Source: Palsa-892 sp035295845
Lineage (GTDB): Bacteria > Pseudomonadota > Alphaproteobacteria > Rhizobiales > Xanthobacteraceae
DNA: 64,000 nt
Reading direction: 5' to 3'
Assembly (NCBI GenBank): GCA_035295845.1
Contig: DATGIF010000031.1
Coordinates: 1 to 64,000 of the forward strand
The translations under genes and the position numbers were made by a program. Numbering within the stretch: the stretch's first letter is position 1; the number at the start of each line of letters is the position of its first letter. Shown here piece by piece: positions 52,315 to 62,454 of this stretch. The notes under the pieces were generated by a model, which did not search any database, had not been told where the DNA came from, and saw nothing but the letters and a program-made list of their open reading frames with translations.

Positions 52315-53535
52315 ATGGCTCCCGATTTTCACCGTATCCGGCGTCTTCCCCCTTACGTGTTCGAGGGGGTGAACCGCGTCAAGGCCGTCGCGCGCAACCA
52401 TGGCGAGGACATCATCGACCTTGGCATGGGCAACCCCGATTTGCCGGCGCCGCTGCATGTCGTCGAGAAATTGAAAGAGACGATCGGCAAGCCGCACACG
52501 GACCGCTACTCGGCCTCGAAAGGAATTCCGGGCCTCCGCCGGGCGCAGGCCGCCTATTACGACCGCCGCTTCGGCGTGAAGCTCGACTCCGAGACGCAGA
52601 TCTGCGTCACGCTCGGCTCCAAGGAAGGCTTCGCCAACATGGCGCAGGCGATCACCGCGCCGGGCGATCTCGTGCTGGTGCCGAACCCGAGTTACCCCAT
52701 CCATGCCTTCGGCTTTCTGATGGCCGGCGGCGTCATTCGCTCGGTTCCGAGCGAGCCGGGGCCGGATTTTTTCCATGCGCTCGAGCGCGCGGTGATCCAT
52801 TCGATCCCGCGGCCGATCGCGCTGATCGTCTGCTATCCGTCGAACCCGACCGCCTGCATCGCCGACCTCGAATTCTACCGCGATGTCGTTGCCTTCGCGC
52901 GTAAGCACGAGCTTCTCGTGCTTTCGGACCTCGCCTATGCCGAGGTCTATTTCGACAACAACCCACCGCCCTCGATCCTGCAGGTGCCGGGCGCGATGGA
53001 ACTGGCGGTCGAATTCACCTCGATGTCGAAGACCTACTCGATGCCCGGCTGGCGCGTCGGCTTTGCCGTCGGCAATGAGCGGCTGATCGCGGCGCTCACC
53101 CGCGTCAAATCCTATCTCGACTACGGCGCCTTTACGCCGGTGCAGGTGGCGGCGACCGCGGCGCTGAACGGGCCGGATGATTGCATCAACGAGATGCGCG
53201 CGACCTACAAGCGCCGCCGCGACGCGCTGGTCGACAGCTTCAGCCGCGCCGGCTGGCCGATCCCGGCGCCGAAGGCGTCGATGTTCGCCTGGGCGCCGAT
53301 GCCGGAGCGCTTTCATTCGCTCGGCAGCCTCGAATTCTCGAAACTCCTGGTCGAAAACGCCAGCATCGCCGTTTCGCCCGGCGTCGGCTTCGGCGAGCAT
53401 GGCGAGGGCTTCGTGCGCATTGCGCTCGTTGAGAACGAGCAGCGCATCCGTCAGGCCGCGCGCAACTTGCGCCGCTTCCTCGACTCGGCCGATAAGGTCC
53501 TCCACAACGTCGTGCCCCTGGCCGCGCGGCGCTAA
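52315..53535 (+). CDS. Class I/II PLP aminotransferase (AlaC/DapL-like)
   Basis: A 406-residue fold-type I aminotransferase. DLGMGNPDLPAP at 35-46 is near the start, and the PLP Lys is K239 in TSMSKTYSMPGWRVGF. NPSYPIHAFGF lies at 124-134. It lies 27 bases upstream of hom, a common alphaproteobacterial order, and it is often annotated as an aspartate or alanine aminotransferase or LL-diaminopimelate aminotransferase. The precise substrate is unresolved. Confidence 0.88.
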   Translation: MAPDFHRIRRLPPYVFEGVNRVKAVARNHGEDIIDLGMGNPDLPAPLHVVEKLKETIGKPHTDRYSASKGIPGLRRAQAAYYDRRFGVKLDSETQICVTLGSKEGFANMAQAITAPGDLVLVPNPSYPIHAFGFLMAGGVIRSVPSEPGPDFFHALERAVIHSIPRPIALIVCYPSNPTACIADLEFYRDVVAFARKHELLVLSDLAYAEVYFDNNPPPSILQVPGAMELAVEFTSMSKTYSMPGWRVGFAVGNERLIAALTRVKSYLDYGAFTPVQVAATAALNGPDDCINEMRATYKRRRDALVDSFSRAGWPIPAPKASMFAWAPMPERFHSLGSLEFSKLLVENASIAVSPGVGFGEHGEGFVRIALVENEQRIRQAARNLRRFLDSADKVLHNVVPLAARR

Positions 53536-53562
53536 CCGCGCTCTAACTCCGGTCACGCAGGA

Positions 53563-54885
53563 ATGGTCGAGCCGCTGAAGGTGGGTCTCGCCGGCCTTGG
53601 AACGGTCGGCTCGGCGGTGGTGCGCATGCTCCACCGCTCAAGCGCCGAGCTTGCCGCGCGCGGCGGCCGCCCGCTTGCGCTTGCGGCCTACGCCTCGAAG
53701 GACCCGCCCAAGGACAATTCCATTGACCTGACGAACATCCGCAAGGTCGCGGATCCCGTGGCGCTCGCGCGCGACCCCGGCATCGATATCTTCGTCGAGC
53801 TGATGGGCGGCGAGGGGGATCCCGCGAAAAGCGCGGTCGAGGCGGCGCTCGGCGCGGGCAAAGGGGTCGTGACCGCGAACAAGGCGCTGATCGCCAAGCA
53901 CGGCGTGCGGCTCGCGAAATTCGCCGAGGAAAAAAACGCGCCGTTTTCCTTCGAAGCGGCGGTTGCCGGCGGCATTCCGATCGTCAAGACCTTGCGCGAG
54001 GGCCTCGGCGGCGCCCGCATCTCGCGCATCTATGGAATTCTCAACGGCACCTGCAACTATATCCTGACGACGATGGAGAAGGAGCGCCGCTCCTTCGCCG
54101 ATTGCCTGAAGGAAGCGCAGAAGCTCGGCTACGCCGAGGCCGACCCCACCTTCGACATTGGCGGCTTCGACACCGCCCACAAGATCGCGATTCTGACGAG
54201 CCTCGCCTTCGGCACCGAGGTCGACGCCGACGCCATCCATATCGAGGGCATCGAGCAGGTCACGCTCGCCGACTTGGAGGCCGCCGACGAGCTCGGTTAT
54301 CGCATCAAGCTTCTCGGCGTCGCCCAACGCACGGAGAAGGGCATCGAGCAGCGCGTGCATCCGACCATGGTGCCGAAAGGCTCGGTCATCGCCGAGATCG
54401 ACGGCGTCTTGAACGCGGTCGCCGTTGATTCCGACATGATGGGACTGACGCTCGTCGGCCCCGGCGCGGGCGGCGATGCCACGTCCTCGGCGGTCGTCGC
54501 CGACATCGTCGATCTTGCCGCCGGCCGCAAGGTGTTTCCGTTCGGCCGCCCGGTGGCGAAACTCGGTAAGCCGTCGCGTGCGCCGATGCAGCGCCATGAA
54601 GGCGGCTATTACATTCGCCTTGCGGCGCTTGACCGGCCGGGCACCGCGGCGACGATTGCGCGCCGCATGGCCGACGAGAACATCTCGCTCGAATCGATCA
54701 TGCAGCGGCGCCGGAAATCGCGCCCGCATGGCGGCGACGATCCGAAAAGCGCGGCCGCGCCCGCTTCTGTCGTGCTGATTACCTATGCGACCACCGAAGA
54801 CGCCGTCCGCCGCGCGCTCGCCGTGATCGAAAAAGACGGGGTGCTGGCGGAAAAGCCGCAGGTGATCCGCATTGAAAAAAGCTGA
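53563..54885 (+). CDS. hom: Homoserine dehydrogenase
   Basis: A 440-residue enzyme of threonine and methionine biosynthesis. The NAD(P)-binding motif is GLAGLGTVGSAVVRML at 8-23. VTANKALIAKHG and GILNGTCNYILTTMEKE are catalytic-domain motifs. The C-terminal ACT domain (LAALDRPGTAATIARRMADE) provides threonine feedback control. It follows the aminotransferase gene and precedes glpX (93 bases). Confidence 0.96.
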   Translation: MVEPLKVGLAGLGTVGSAVVRMLHRSSAELAARGGRPLALAAYASKDPPKDNSIDLTNIRKVADPVALARDPGIDIFVELMGGEGDPAKSAVEAALGAGKGVVTANKALIAKHGVRLAKFAEEKNAPFSFEAAVAGGIPIVKTLREGLGGARISRIYGILNGTCNYILTTMEKERRSFADCLKEAQKLGYAEADPTFDIGGFDTAHKIAILTSLAFGTEVDADAIHIEGIEQVTLADLEAADELGYRIKLLGVAQRTEKGIEQRVHPTMVPKGSVIAEIDGVLNAVAVDSDMMGLTLVGPGAGGDATSSAVVADIVDLAAGRKVFPFGRPVAKLGKPSRAPMQRHEGGYYIRLAALDRPGTAATIARRMADENISLESIMQRRRKSRPHGGDDPKSAAAPASVVLITYATTEDAVRRALAVIEKDGVLAEKPQVIRIEKS

Positions 54886-54978
54886 TATGGTCGGCAACAA
54901 TTCTGTCTTGGAACTCCGTCATTCTCCGCGCCCGCGCGCATGCGCTCGCAGCGAAGGCTGAACGGGAGAAAGCCAAAA

Positions 54979-55995
54979 ATGTCCGGGGAAGACCGAATGT
55001 CGACGCCGATTACCGTCCAGCCAAGCCTTGCGATCGAGCGCGTGCTTACGATCGAGCTCGTTCGCGTCACCGAACGCGCGGCGGTGGCGGCGGCGCGGCT
55101 CAGGGGCCGCGGCAACGAGAAGGCGGCGGACCAGGCGGCGGTCGATGCCATGCGCCGCGAACTCAACGCGCTTCCCATCGATGGCACCATCGTGATCGGC
55201 GAGGGCGAGCGCGACGAGGCGCCGATGCTCTATATCGGCGAGAAGGTCGGCAACAAGCATGGGCCGAAAGTCGATATCGCCGTCGATCCGCTGGAAGGCA
55301 CCACGCTCTGCGCCAAGAATATGCAGGGCGCGATCGCCGTGATGGCGATGGCCGAGGGCGGCACGCTGCTAAACGCCCCCGACGTTTACATGCAGAAGAT
55401 CGCGATCGGTCCCGGTTATCCGAAGGGCGTCGTCGATCTTGACGCGACGCCCGAGGAAAACATCCGCGCGCTCGCCAAAGCCAAGGGCGTGAAACCGGAA
55501 GAAATCTGCGTACTCGTGCTCGACCGGCCGCGCCATTCGGAGCTGATCACCGCCGCGCGCAAGACGGGCGCCGCCGTGCGGCTGATCACCGACGGCGACG
55601 TCGCCGGTGTCATTCACACCGCCGATTCCGCCAATACCGGCATCGACATCTATATCGGCATCGGCGGCGCGCCCGAAGGCGTGCTCGCCGCGGCGGCGCT
55701 CCGTTGCATCGGCGGCCAGATGCAGGGCCGGCTCGTGCTCGACACCGAGGAGAAACGAAAGCGCGCCGCCGCCATGGGCATCAAGGATCCGAACAAGAAA
55801 TACGACATGCACGACATGGTGCGCGGCGATTGTCTCGTCTCCGCCACCGGCGTCACCGACGGCTCGTTCCTGCGCGGCGCGCGCTTCGAGAAGGACCGCG
55901 TCTACACCCATACCGTGGTGATGCGTTCGGTCACCGGCACCGTGCGCTGGATCGACGCCGAGCATCGCGAGCTGAAGAAATTCCACCTGGATTGA
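54979..55995 (+). CDS. glpX: Class II fructose-1,6-bisphosphatase
   Basis: A 338-residue phosphatase of gluconeogenesis. GEGERDEAPMLYIGE and AVDPLEGTTLCA contain the metal-binding acidic residues. GVTDGSFLRG and RSVTGTVRWID lie near the C terminus. The start at ATG 54979 is used; an in-frame ATG at 54997 (MSTPITVQPS) is equally plausible and has GGGGAAG upstream. hom-glpX-recJ is a conserved alphaproteobacterial order. Confidence 0.95.
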   Translation: MSGEDRMSTPITVQPSLAIERVLTIELVRVTERAAVAAARLRGRGNEKAADQAAVDAMRRELNALPIDGTIVIGEGERDEAPMLYIGEKVGNKHGPKVDIAVDPLEGTTLCAKNMQGAIAVMAMAEGGTLLNAPDVYMQKIAIGPGYPKGVVDLDATPEENIRALAKAKGVKPEEICVLVLDRPRHSELITAARKTGAAVRLITDGDVAGVIHTADSANTGIDIYIGIGGAPEGVLAAAALRCIGGQMQGRLVLDTEEKRKRAAAMGIKDPNKKYDMHDMVRGDCLVSATGVTDGSFLRGARFEKDRVYTHTVVMRSVTGTVRWIDAEHRELKKFHLD

Positions 55996-56002
55996 AACGG
56001 CG

Positions 56003-56452
56003 ATGACCGCGCGCCTCACCATCCGCCCGGTCGGCCAGGATGAGCGCGCCGCCTGGGAGCCGTTGTGGAAGGGCTACCAGACCTTCTATGAAGTCGCGCT
56101 GCCGGCGGGAGCCACTGACAAGGCGTGGGAACGGCTGCACGATCCCTCGGAGCCGATGTTCGTCCTTGGCGTCTATGTCGACGGCAAGCTCCTGGGCATC
56201 GTGCATTATCTCTATCACCGCTCCATGTGGACGGTCGGCAATTACTGCTATTTGCAGGACCTGTTCGTGGCAAAAGAAGCGCGCGCCCTCGGCCTCGGCC
56301 GCGCCCTGATCGAGGCCGTCTACGAAGCCGCGAAAAAGGCGGGCGCAAGTCGCGTCTACTGGCTGACGCAAGAAAGCAATGCGACGGCCCGCGCGCTTTA
56401 CGACAAGCTGGCGGAGCGTTCCGGCTTCATCCAGTATCGCAAGGTCTTTTGA
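56003..56452 (+). CDS. GNAT-family N-acetyltransferase
   Basis: A 149-residue protein with the GNAT layout: ITIRPV-type start, CYLQDLFVAKEARALGLGRAL as the acetyl-CoA motif (around residues 85-105), and YWLTQESNATARALYDKL at the C-terminal end. It begins seven bases after glpX and is followed by recJ after 16, so it is in the same operon. Substrate unknown. Confidence 0.88.
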   Translation: MTARLTIRPVGQDERAAWEPLWKGYQTFYEVALPAGATDKAWERLHDPSEPMFVLGVYVDGKLLGIVHYLYHRSMWTVGNYCYLQDLFVAKEARALGLGRALIEAVYEAAKKAGASRVYWLTQESNATARALYDKLAERSGFIQYRKVF

Positions 56453-56468
56453 AGAGTTGCGGTTCGCG

Positions 56469-58295
56469 ATGAGTGCTTTGCCCGCATCTTATGCGCCCGA
56501 GCGCGCTTTTCTTGGCGTCACGAATTCGGTGACCGGACGCGCTTGGCGCGACCGCTGTGGTCTGCGCGAAAATTCGACCGCGCTCGCTATCGGCCAGCGC
56601 TACGGCTTGCCGGAGATCCTCGCGCGCATCATCGCTTGCCGCGGCGTCGTCCTCGACGAGGTCGAGGATTTTCTCGACCCGAGCCTCCGTCGCCTGATGC
56701 CCGATCCCTCGACGCTCACTGATATGGACCGTGCCGCCGCGCGGCTTACCGACGCGGCCGAGCGCAAGGAGAAGGTCGCAATCCTCGGCGATTACGATGT
56801 CGACGGCGCGACCTCAACGGCGCTCCTCGTGCGCGTTTTGCGCGCCGCCGGCCTCGATCCCTTCTTTCACATCCCCGACCGGCTGTTCGAGGGCTATGGC
56901 CCTAATGTCGACGCCGTACGCAAGATTGCCGAGCGCGGAGCGACGCTCCTTGTCACCGTCGATTGCGGCTCGACGAGTTTCGAGGCGCTCGCCGAGGCGG
57001 CGAAGCTCGGCCTCGACGTTATTGTCATCGACCATCATCAGGTGTCCGGCGACCTTCCTTTCGCGCTGGCGGTCGTCAATCCGCATCGTGCCGACGACAT
57101 TTCCGGCCTCGGTCAGCTCAGCGCCGCCGGCCTCGTCTTCATGGCAGCGGCCGCACTTTGCCGCGAGCTGCGCCGGCGCGGTTTCTGGAGCGGCTCGCTG
57201 CCCGAGCCTGATCTTCTGCAATTCCTCGATCTTGTGGCGCTCGGCACCGTCGCCGACGTGGTGCCGCTCGCGGGCCTCAACCGCGCCTTCGTGAAGAAGG
57301 GCCTGATTGCACTGAAGCGCCGCGAGTCAGTGGGATTGCGCGCGCTCATGGATATTGCCCGCCTCGACGGCCCGCCGTCGCCCTGGCACCTCGGCTTTCT
57401 TCTCGGTCCTCGCATCAATGCCGGCGGCCGTATTGGCGATGCCACGCTTGGCACGCGGCTCCTCGTCACGGACGACATTGCGGAAGCCGCGCGGATTGCG
57501 AACGAACTCGATCTTCTCAACCGCGAACGCCAGGCGATCGAAAAGGCGACGCTGGAAGCGGCCGAAGCCGAAGCGCTTGCCGCCCTTGGCTTGGAGGAGC
57601 GCGGTGCGGTGGTGATCGCTTCCGGCGAGGGCTGGCATCCCGGCGTCGTCGGCCTCGTCGCCGCGCGGCTGAAGGAGCGTTTCGGCCGCCCCGCCTTTGC
57701 CATCGCCATGCTCGGCGAAACCGGCACCGGCTCCGCGCGCTCGATTCCCGGTGTCGACCTTGGAATTGCGGTGCGCAGCGCCATGGTCGAGGGCCTCTTG
57801 ATCAAAGGCGGCGGTCACGCGATGGCGGCGGGACTGACGGTCGCGCGCGACAAGCTTGGCGCGCTGCGCGCGTTTCTCGAGCGGCATTTGAGCGAGCCGG
57901 TCGCGGCCGCGCGCACCGCCGAAAGCCTCATGATCGACGCCGCGATCACCGCCCGCGCCGCGACGCCCGAGCTGATCGAGACTGTCGAGCGCGCCGGCCC
58001 CTTTGGCGCCGGCAATCCGGAGCCGGTCTTTGCCTTTCCGTCGCACCTCGTTGCCTATGCCGATCCGGTGGGCAACGCTCACGCGCGCGTGCGGTTGCGC
58101 TCGGGCGATGGCGGCGCGCTCAACGCCATCGCCTTCCGTGCGCTTGACCGCCCGCTCGGGCAGGCGCTGATCGCGGCACGCGGTCAAACGATGCACCTCG
58201 TTGGCTGCCTTTCCATCGACCGCTGGCAGGGACAGGAGCGGGTGCAACTGCGCATTCTCGATGCCGCTCCCGCCGAGCCGCTTTCAGCGCGTTAA
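56469..58295 (+). CDS. recJ: Single-stranded-DNA-specific exonuclease RecJ
   Basis: A 608-residue 5'-to-3' exonuclease of recombination and mismatch repair. DHH-family motifs: GDYDVDG at 107-113, DCGST near 165, and DHH at 188-190. The DHHA1 C-terminal domain includes KGGGHAMAAGLT and FGAGNPEP. It is the last gene of the hom-glpX-GNAT-recJ run. The ATG at 56469 is used; the upstream extension overlaps the GNAT gene. Confidence 0.95.
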   Translation: MSALPASYAPERAFLGVTNSVTGRAWRDRCGLRENSTALAIGQRYGLPEILARIIACRGVVLDEVEDFLDPSLRRLMPDPSTLTDMDRAAARLTDAAERKEKVAILGDYDVDGATSTALLVRVLRAAGLDPFFHIPDRLFEGYGPNVDAVRKIAERGATLLVTVDCGSTSFEALAEAAKLGLDVIVIDHHQVSGDLPFALAVVNPHRADDISGLGQLSAAGLVFMAAAALCRELRRRGFWSGSLPEPDLLQFLDLVALGTVADVVPLAGLNRAFVKKGLIALKRRESVGLRALMDIARLDGPPSPWHLGFLLGPRINAGGRIGDATLGTRLLVTDDIAEAARIANELDLLNRERQAIEKATLEAAEAEALAALGLEERGAVVIASGEGWHPGVVGLVAARLKERFGRPAFAIAMLGETGTGSARSIPGVDLGIAVRSAMVEGLLIKGGGHAMAAGLTVARDKLGALRAFLERHLSEPVAAARTAESLMIDAAITARAATPELIETVERAGPFGAGNPEPVFAFPSHLVAYADPVGNAHARVRLRSGDGGALNAIAFRALDRPLGQALIAARGQTMHLVGCLSIDRWQGQERVQLRILDAAPAEPLSAR

Positions 58296-58352
58296 AGCAA
58301 GCGGATAAAGAACGCGCTATAAGCGCGCCGTCACAGGGGATCATTCTTCTCC

Positions 58353-59360
58353 ATGCGCTTTCTCGTTACCGGCATCGCGGGCTTCATTGGCTTCCATCTA
58401 ACGCGGCGGCTTTTGGCCGACGGTCACGTTGTGCAGGGCGTCGATGGAATGACGCCTTATTACGACGTCGAGTTGAAAAAGGCGCGGCAGGGAATCCTTG
58501 CCAAGTCCAATCGCTTCACCACCCACACGCTGATGCTCGAAGACGAAGCGCGGCTCACCGCCGTCGTCGCCGAGGCAAAGCCCGATGTCATCGTTCACCT
58601 CGCGGCGCAGGCGGGCGTACGCTACAGCCTGGAAAATCCTCGCGCCTATGTGGGCTCGAACCTCGTCGGCACCTTCAATCTTCTTGAGCTCGCGCGCCGC
58701 CACAAGCCGCGGCATTTTATTTTCGGCTCCACGAGCTCGGTCTATGGCGCGGGCGAGGAAGTTCCCTTCAAGGAGACGAGCGATTCCGATCATCCGCTCT
58801 CGCTCTACGCCGCCACCAAAAAATCCGGTGAATTGATGCTGCACAGCTATGCGCATCTCTTCGACGTGCCCACGACCGTGATCCGCTTCTTCACCGTCTA
58901 CGGTCCGTGGGGCCGGCCGGACATGGCGCTCTTCAAGTTCGTCGACGCGATTCTCGCCGACCGCGCCATCGACGTCTATGGCGACGGCAAAATGTCGCGC
59001 GACTTCACCTATATCGACGATCTCATCGAGGCGATCGTTCGTCTGGTCCCACTCGCGCCGGCCCGCGAGAGCGCGCATCTCACCGACGAGCCGGACTCCT
59101 TGAGCCCCGTCGCCCCCTTCCGCGTTGTCAATGTCGGGCGCGGACAGCCCGTCGACCTCCTGGATTTTATCGTCGCGATCGAAAAGAAGCTCGGCAGCAA
59201 GGCCAAAAAGAATATGCTCCCGATGCAGCCCGGCGACGTCCCCGCCACATTCGCCAGCGCCAATCTTTTGCAAAGGCTTACGGGCTATAGGCCCGCGACC
59301 ACGATCGAAGATGGTGTCGGCGCTTTCATAGACTGGTATAAGGAGTACTATCGCAGATAA
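58353..59360 (+). CDS. UDP-glucuronate 4-epimerase-like SDR
   Basis: A 335-residue extended short-chain dehydrogenase. The Rossmann motif is GIAGFIG at 7-13. The catalytic YxxxK is Y152-K156 (LYAATKK). GVRYSLENPRAYV and TVYGPWGRPDMALFKF are typical of UDP-glucuronate 4-epimerases (LpsL/CapI). It supplies UDP-galacturonate for lipopolysaccharide or capsule. TATAA at about 58318-58322 may be a -10 element. Confidence 0.9.
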   Translation: MRFLVTGIAGFIGFHLTRRLLADGHVVQGVDGMTPYYDVELKKARQGILAKSNRFTTHTLMLEDEARLTAVVAEAKPDVIVHLAAQAGVRYSLENPRAYVGSNLVGTFNLLELARRHKPRHFIFGSTSSVYGAGEEVPFKETSDSDHPLSLYAATKKSGELMLHSYAHLFDVPTTVIRFFTVYGPWGRPDMALFKFVDAILADRAIDVYGDGKMSRDFTYIDDLIEAIVRLVPLAPARESAHLTDEPDSLSPVAPFRVVNVGRGQPVDLLDFIVAIEKKLGSKAKKNMLPMQPGDVPATFASANLLQRLTGYRPATTIEDGVGAFIDWYKEYYRR

Positions 59361-59401
59361 CTGCCTGGCCGCCTGATGCGCGAGATTGGGAGGGAGGGGC
59401 C

Positions 59402-59977
59402 ATGTGGATCAACGGTAGTGCCAAGCCTCTGGCTATTGCGGCTTGCATGCTGCTGGCTGCGGCTTGCGCCGAGAACAAGACCGAGCCCATTGCCCAACAG
59501 CCGCCTGTGCCTTCGGTTCCGCTCGGCACCACGCAGGACTTTTTCCTCAACGTCGGCGACCGTGTCTTCTTCGCAGAAAATTCCGCCGAGCTCACGCCGA
59601 CCTCGCTCGCGACCCTCGACAAGCAGGCCGAGTGGCTGGGCCGCTACACGAATTATCGGGTCACCATCGAAGGCCATAGCGACGAGAAGGGTCCGAAAGA
59701 AAAAAATATGAAGCTGAGTCGCCAGCGCGGCGATGCGGTGCGCGGCTATCTGGCCTCAAAGGGCGTCGAGCCGATGCGCGTGCGGGTGGTAGCTTATGGC
59801 CGCGAGCGGCGCGTTGCCACTTGCAATGATATGTCGTGCTGGTCGCAGAACCGGCGAGTGGTCACGGTGCTTGATACCGGACCCTCGGAGCCGGTGGTGG
59901 CCACGCGCGCGCGCCCGGGCGTCGTTCCGCCTCCCACCATGCCCACCTACGCGCCGCCACCGCCGCCGCGCGGCTGA
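59402..59977 (+). CDS. OmpA-family lipoprotein (Pal-like)
   Basis: A 191-residue protein with a lipobox LLAAAC (Cys22). The OmpA-like domain spans about 45-160 and has FFLNVGDRVFF, YRVTIEGHSDEKG and LSRQRGDAVRGYLASKG, the peptidoglycan-binding motifs. The C-terminal tail is Pro-rich. No tolB or tol genes are near, so it may be a Pal-like lipoprotein separate from the Tol system. Its 3' end overlaps the convergent patatin gene by 31 bases. Confidence 0.88.
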   Translation: MWINGSAKPLAIAACMLLAAACAENKTEPIAQQPPVPSVPLGTTQDFFLNVGDRVFFAENSAELTPTSLATLDKQAEWLGRYTNYRVTIEGHSDEKGPKEKNMKLSRQRGDAVRGYLASKGVEPMRVRVVAYGRERRVATCNDMSCWSQNRRVVTVLDTGPSEPVVATRARPGVVPPPTMPTYAPPPPPRG

Positions 59978-62454
59978 GCGCCGATCGCCTCGATCGAACG
60001 CCGCAACTCCGCGATCAGCCTCTCGCTGACGGTGAGATATTGCTCCTCCATGTCGAGTACGCGCATAAACGCCCGCTTCTTGATGCCAATGACGTCGATT
60101 TCGCCAGGCTCGAGCGCGGCCGCGTCGCAGACGATGTCGATCAGCCGGTCGATGCCGTGCAGGCGCCCGAGCAGATAGTCGTTTTCGCGATAGGCGCGCG
60201 AGAGGAACGCGGCGAAGTGGGCGAAGCCGGTGCCCTTCAGGCTCTTGGTGCCGCCGAATTTCTTCAGCGTCTTGATGTCCTGCGGGCTGATGCGGTCAAC
60301 GAGGATCTCGTGCAATTCGCCCGTGTCGCGCGCGGTCGCCACCGAAAAAGTGAGCACGTCCCAGAACGGAAAGCCGAGATAGTTCACCAGCACCTCGCGC
60401 CACGCCTCCGGCTTCCAGGCGGCGGGGTCGAGCGAGGCGAGGAGTTCGTCGAGGTCGCGGGTGGTCGCGGCGAGATCGATTTCGCGTCCGAGCGTTTCGA
60501 TGAGCCGGTCGATCTTTTCGCCTGCGCTTGCGACGAATCGGCGCGCGAAAGCCGCGAGGTCCTTGGCTTCCGCTTCGGAGGGCTCGATTTCGAACAACTC
60601 GCGCACGAGGCCGTGCGCTTCGACACTATAGAATTTCGCTTCCTCGCGTTGCCGCAGGCCGTCGAGCAGGCGGTAGAAGGCGCGCTTAAGCCCGTCGACG
60701 ACGAGAGGGTCGAGGCCGGGAAAGCGGCCCTCATCGAGCAGGCGATAGAGCCGGTTTTGGCCTTCGATGAGGAAGTTGAGGCGGCGCTTCCGATAATCGA
60801 CGTCGAAAGCAAGAAAAAACTCGGCCCAGCGCGGAAGCTTCGATGACGCGCTTGTCTCGCGCAACAGGGCGTCGTGTTCGCTCCGCTGATAGACGACGCC
60901 GCGGCTTTTCGCCCAGGCATCGATGATTTCGGCGATGGCGCGTGCCCGTGGCGAGCGCGGCGGCGCGCCGGACAGGGTGAGAATGATCCCGCCGACAAAC
61001 TGGCGCACCGAGGCAAGTTTCAGGCGCGCGTAACCCTCATAGGCAAAGCCGGCATCGCGCGCGACGCGCGAGTTTATCGTCTCGCGCCAGTGGCGGATTT
61101 CTTCGTGGACGATCTTCTGGTCGAGCGGCGCGGTGATCGTGTCGGTCACAAGCTCGCTGATGCGCGGCCGCGCCTCTTCGATGATTGATTTGAAGCTCCG
61201 CACCTGCGCGTTGAAGTCGAACACGAAGCCGAGTTCGTCGGTGACGGGCTGGCTCAGGGGGATGTCGGAGAGCGCCCCTTTCAGCGTGAGGAAAAATCCG
61301 GGCACCAATTTGCCGCGGAGCGAGTGGGGCGGCGCAGGGTCGGGATCGATATAGACGAGCCGCCGGTCGACCTCTCGATAGGCGGGACGGCCGTGGATCG
61401 CCGAAATTGCCTCGCGGAAAGGCCGGTTGTTGAGGACGGCGCCGTCGATGAAACAAGCCTTTGCCGGATCGAGATCGGCGCGGATGTGGCGTTCGAAATT
61501 GCGCGTGAAGAATTCCTCGCGCTCCGGCCATGTCTCGCCGCGCCGCGCGAGCAATTCATCTATCTCGGCGACTTGCGCCGGCGGAAACGCGCCGGGAAAC
61601 GAAGAAGTCGCGCGGGCGGCAAAAGCAAGCGCCGGTGCGTTTTCGAGCGTGAAATCGCTTTCAACCTCGCCGCCCGGACGCCGCCGGTAATGAAAGTGCA
61701 GGATTTGACGGTGTTCGAGCTCCTGGATGAGCGGCGGGTCGTGGATTTGCAGGCGCTGCAAATAGCCGTGATAGTCGGTGAGCGTGACGAAGAGGTCGAG
61801 GTCCTGTCCGGACGGCAATAGCGAGGCCGTCGGCGATTTCGGCGCGCCCATCGCGGTCACCGCCTCGTACATCAAATTGGTCATGCCGCCGCCATCGAGC
61901 GGCGGCTTGAACCAGCGCGAACGCAGGAACAGCGAGAGCTTGTCGCGCACTTCGGAGTCGCGGATCGACTTGATCCATCCGAACCGCGAGGCGGCCCACA
62001 GGATCGGCTTGAGGAAGAACTTGCTCCAGGCCTTTGCCTTTGCCTCGGGCGACAAGAGCACGCTTACATCCGCGTTGTTCAGCCACAGATCGCGCAGTTT
62101 CTTCATCGGCAGGTCGTGACAGATCGCGCGCGCGAGCATCACCGCATTGATGCCGCCGGCCGAGGCGCCGGCAATGGTATCGACGATGACGCGGAGCTCC
62201 ACCTTGCGGCCGATCTCGCGCAGGAGCTCGAAGTAATAGGCTTCGGTGTCGTACTCCTTGTCGCGTTTGTCAGCCTCGTCGACGTCAGCGATATCGAACG
62301 CCGCCTTTGCGCGCGCGGCACGGTCGCGCATGCCGTGTAGGCGCGAGGACGCGCGCAAAAGCTTCAGGATCTCCTTGGAAAGGCCATGCATGTAGACGGC
62401 GAGCGAAACGCCGCCGAAGCAGACGAGCGCGATGCGAAGCTCTTTCTCGCGCAA
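59947..62454 (-). CDS. Large patatin-like phospholipase (DUF3376 type)
   Basis: An 835-residue cytoplasmic protein starting at TTG 62454; a later ATG would remove the glycine-rich CFGGVSLAVYMHG oxyanion region at 12-24. The nucleophile elbow is GASAGG at 96-101 (Ser98), and the catalytic Asp is D337 in FIDGAVLNN. The C-terminal 450 residues are helical, as in the DUF3376 patatin-like group. It may be a phospholipase or acyl hydrolase; substrate unknown. Confidence 0.86.
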   Translation of the reverse strand: MREKELRIALVCFGGVSLAVYMHGLSKEILKLLRASSRLHGMRDRAARAKAAFDIADVDEADKRDKEYDTEAYYFELLREIGRKVELRVIVDTIAGASAGGINAVMLARAICHDLPMKKLRDLWLNNADVSVLLSPEAKAKAWSKFFLKPILWAASRFGWIKSIRDSEVRDKLSLFLRSRWFKPPLDGGGMTNLMYEAVTAMGAPKSPTASLLPSGQDLDLFVTLTDYHGYLQRLQIHDPPLIQELEHRQILHFHYRRRPGGEVESDFTLENAPALAFAARATSSFPGAFPPAQVAEIDELLARRGETWPEREEFFTRNFERHIRADLDPAKACFIDGAVLNNRPFREAISAIHGRPAYREVDRRLVYIDPDPAPPHSLRGKLVPGFFLTLKGALSDIPLSQPVTDELGFVFDFNAQVRSFKSIIEEARPRISELVTDTITAPLDQKIVHEEIRHWRETINSRVARDAGFAYEGYARLKLASVRQFVGGIILTLSGAPPRSPRARAIAEIIDAWAKSRGVVYQRSEHDALLRETSASSKLPRWAEFFLAFDVDYRKRRLNFLIEGQNRLYRLLDEGRFPGLDPLVVDGLKRAFYRLLDGLRQREEAKFYSVEAHGLVRELFEIEPSEAEAKDLAAFARRFVASAGEKIDRLIETLGREIDLAATTRDLDELLASLDPAAWKPEAWREVLVNYLGFPFWDVLTFSVATARDTGELHEILVDRISPQDIKTLKKFGGTKSLKGTGFAHFAAFLSRAYRENDYLLGRLHGIDRLIDIVCDAAALEPGEIDVIGIKKRAFMRVLDMEEQYLTVSERLIAELRRSIEAIGAQPRGGGGGA

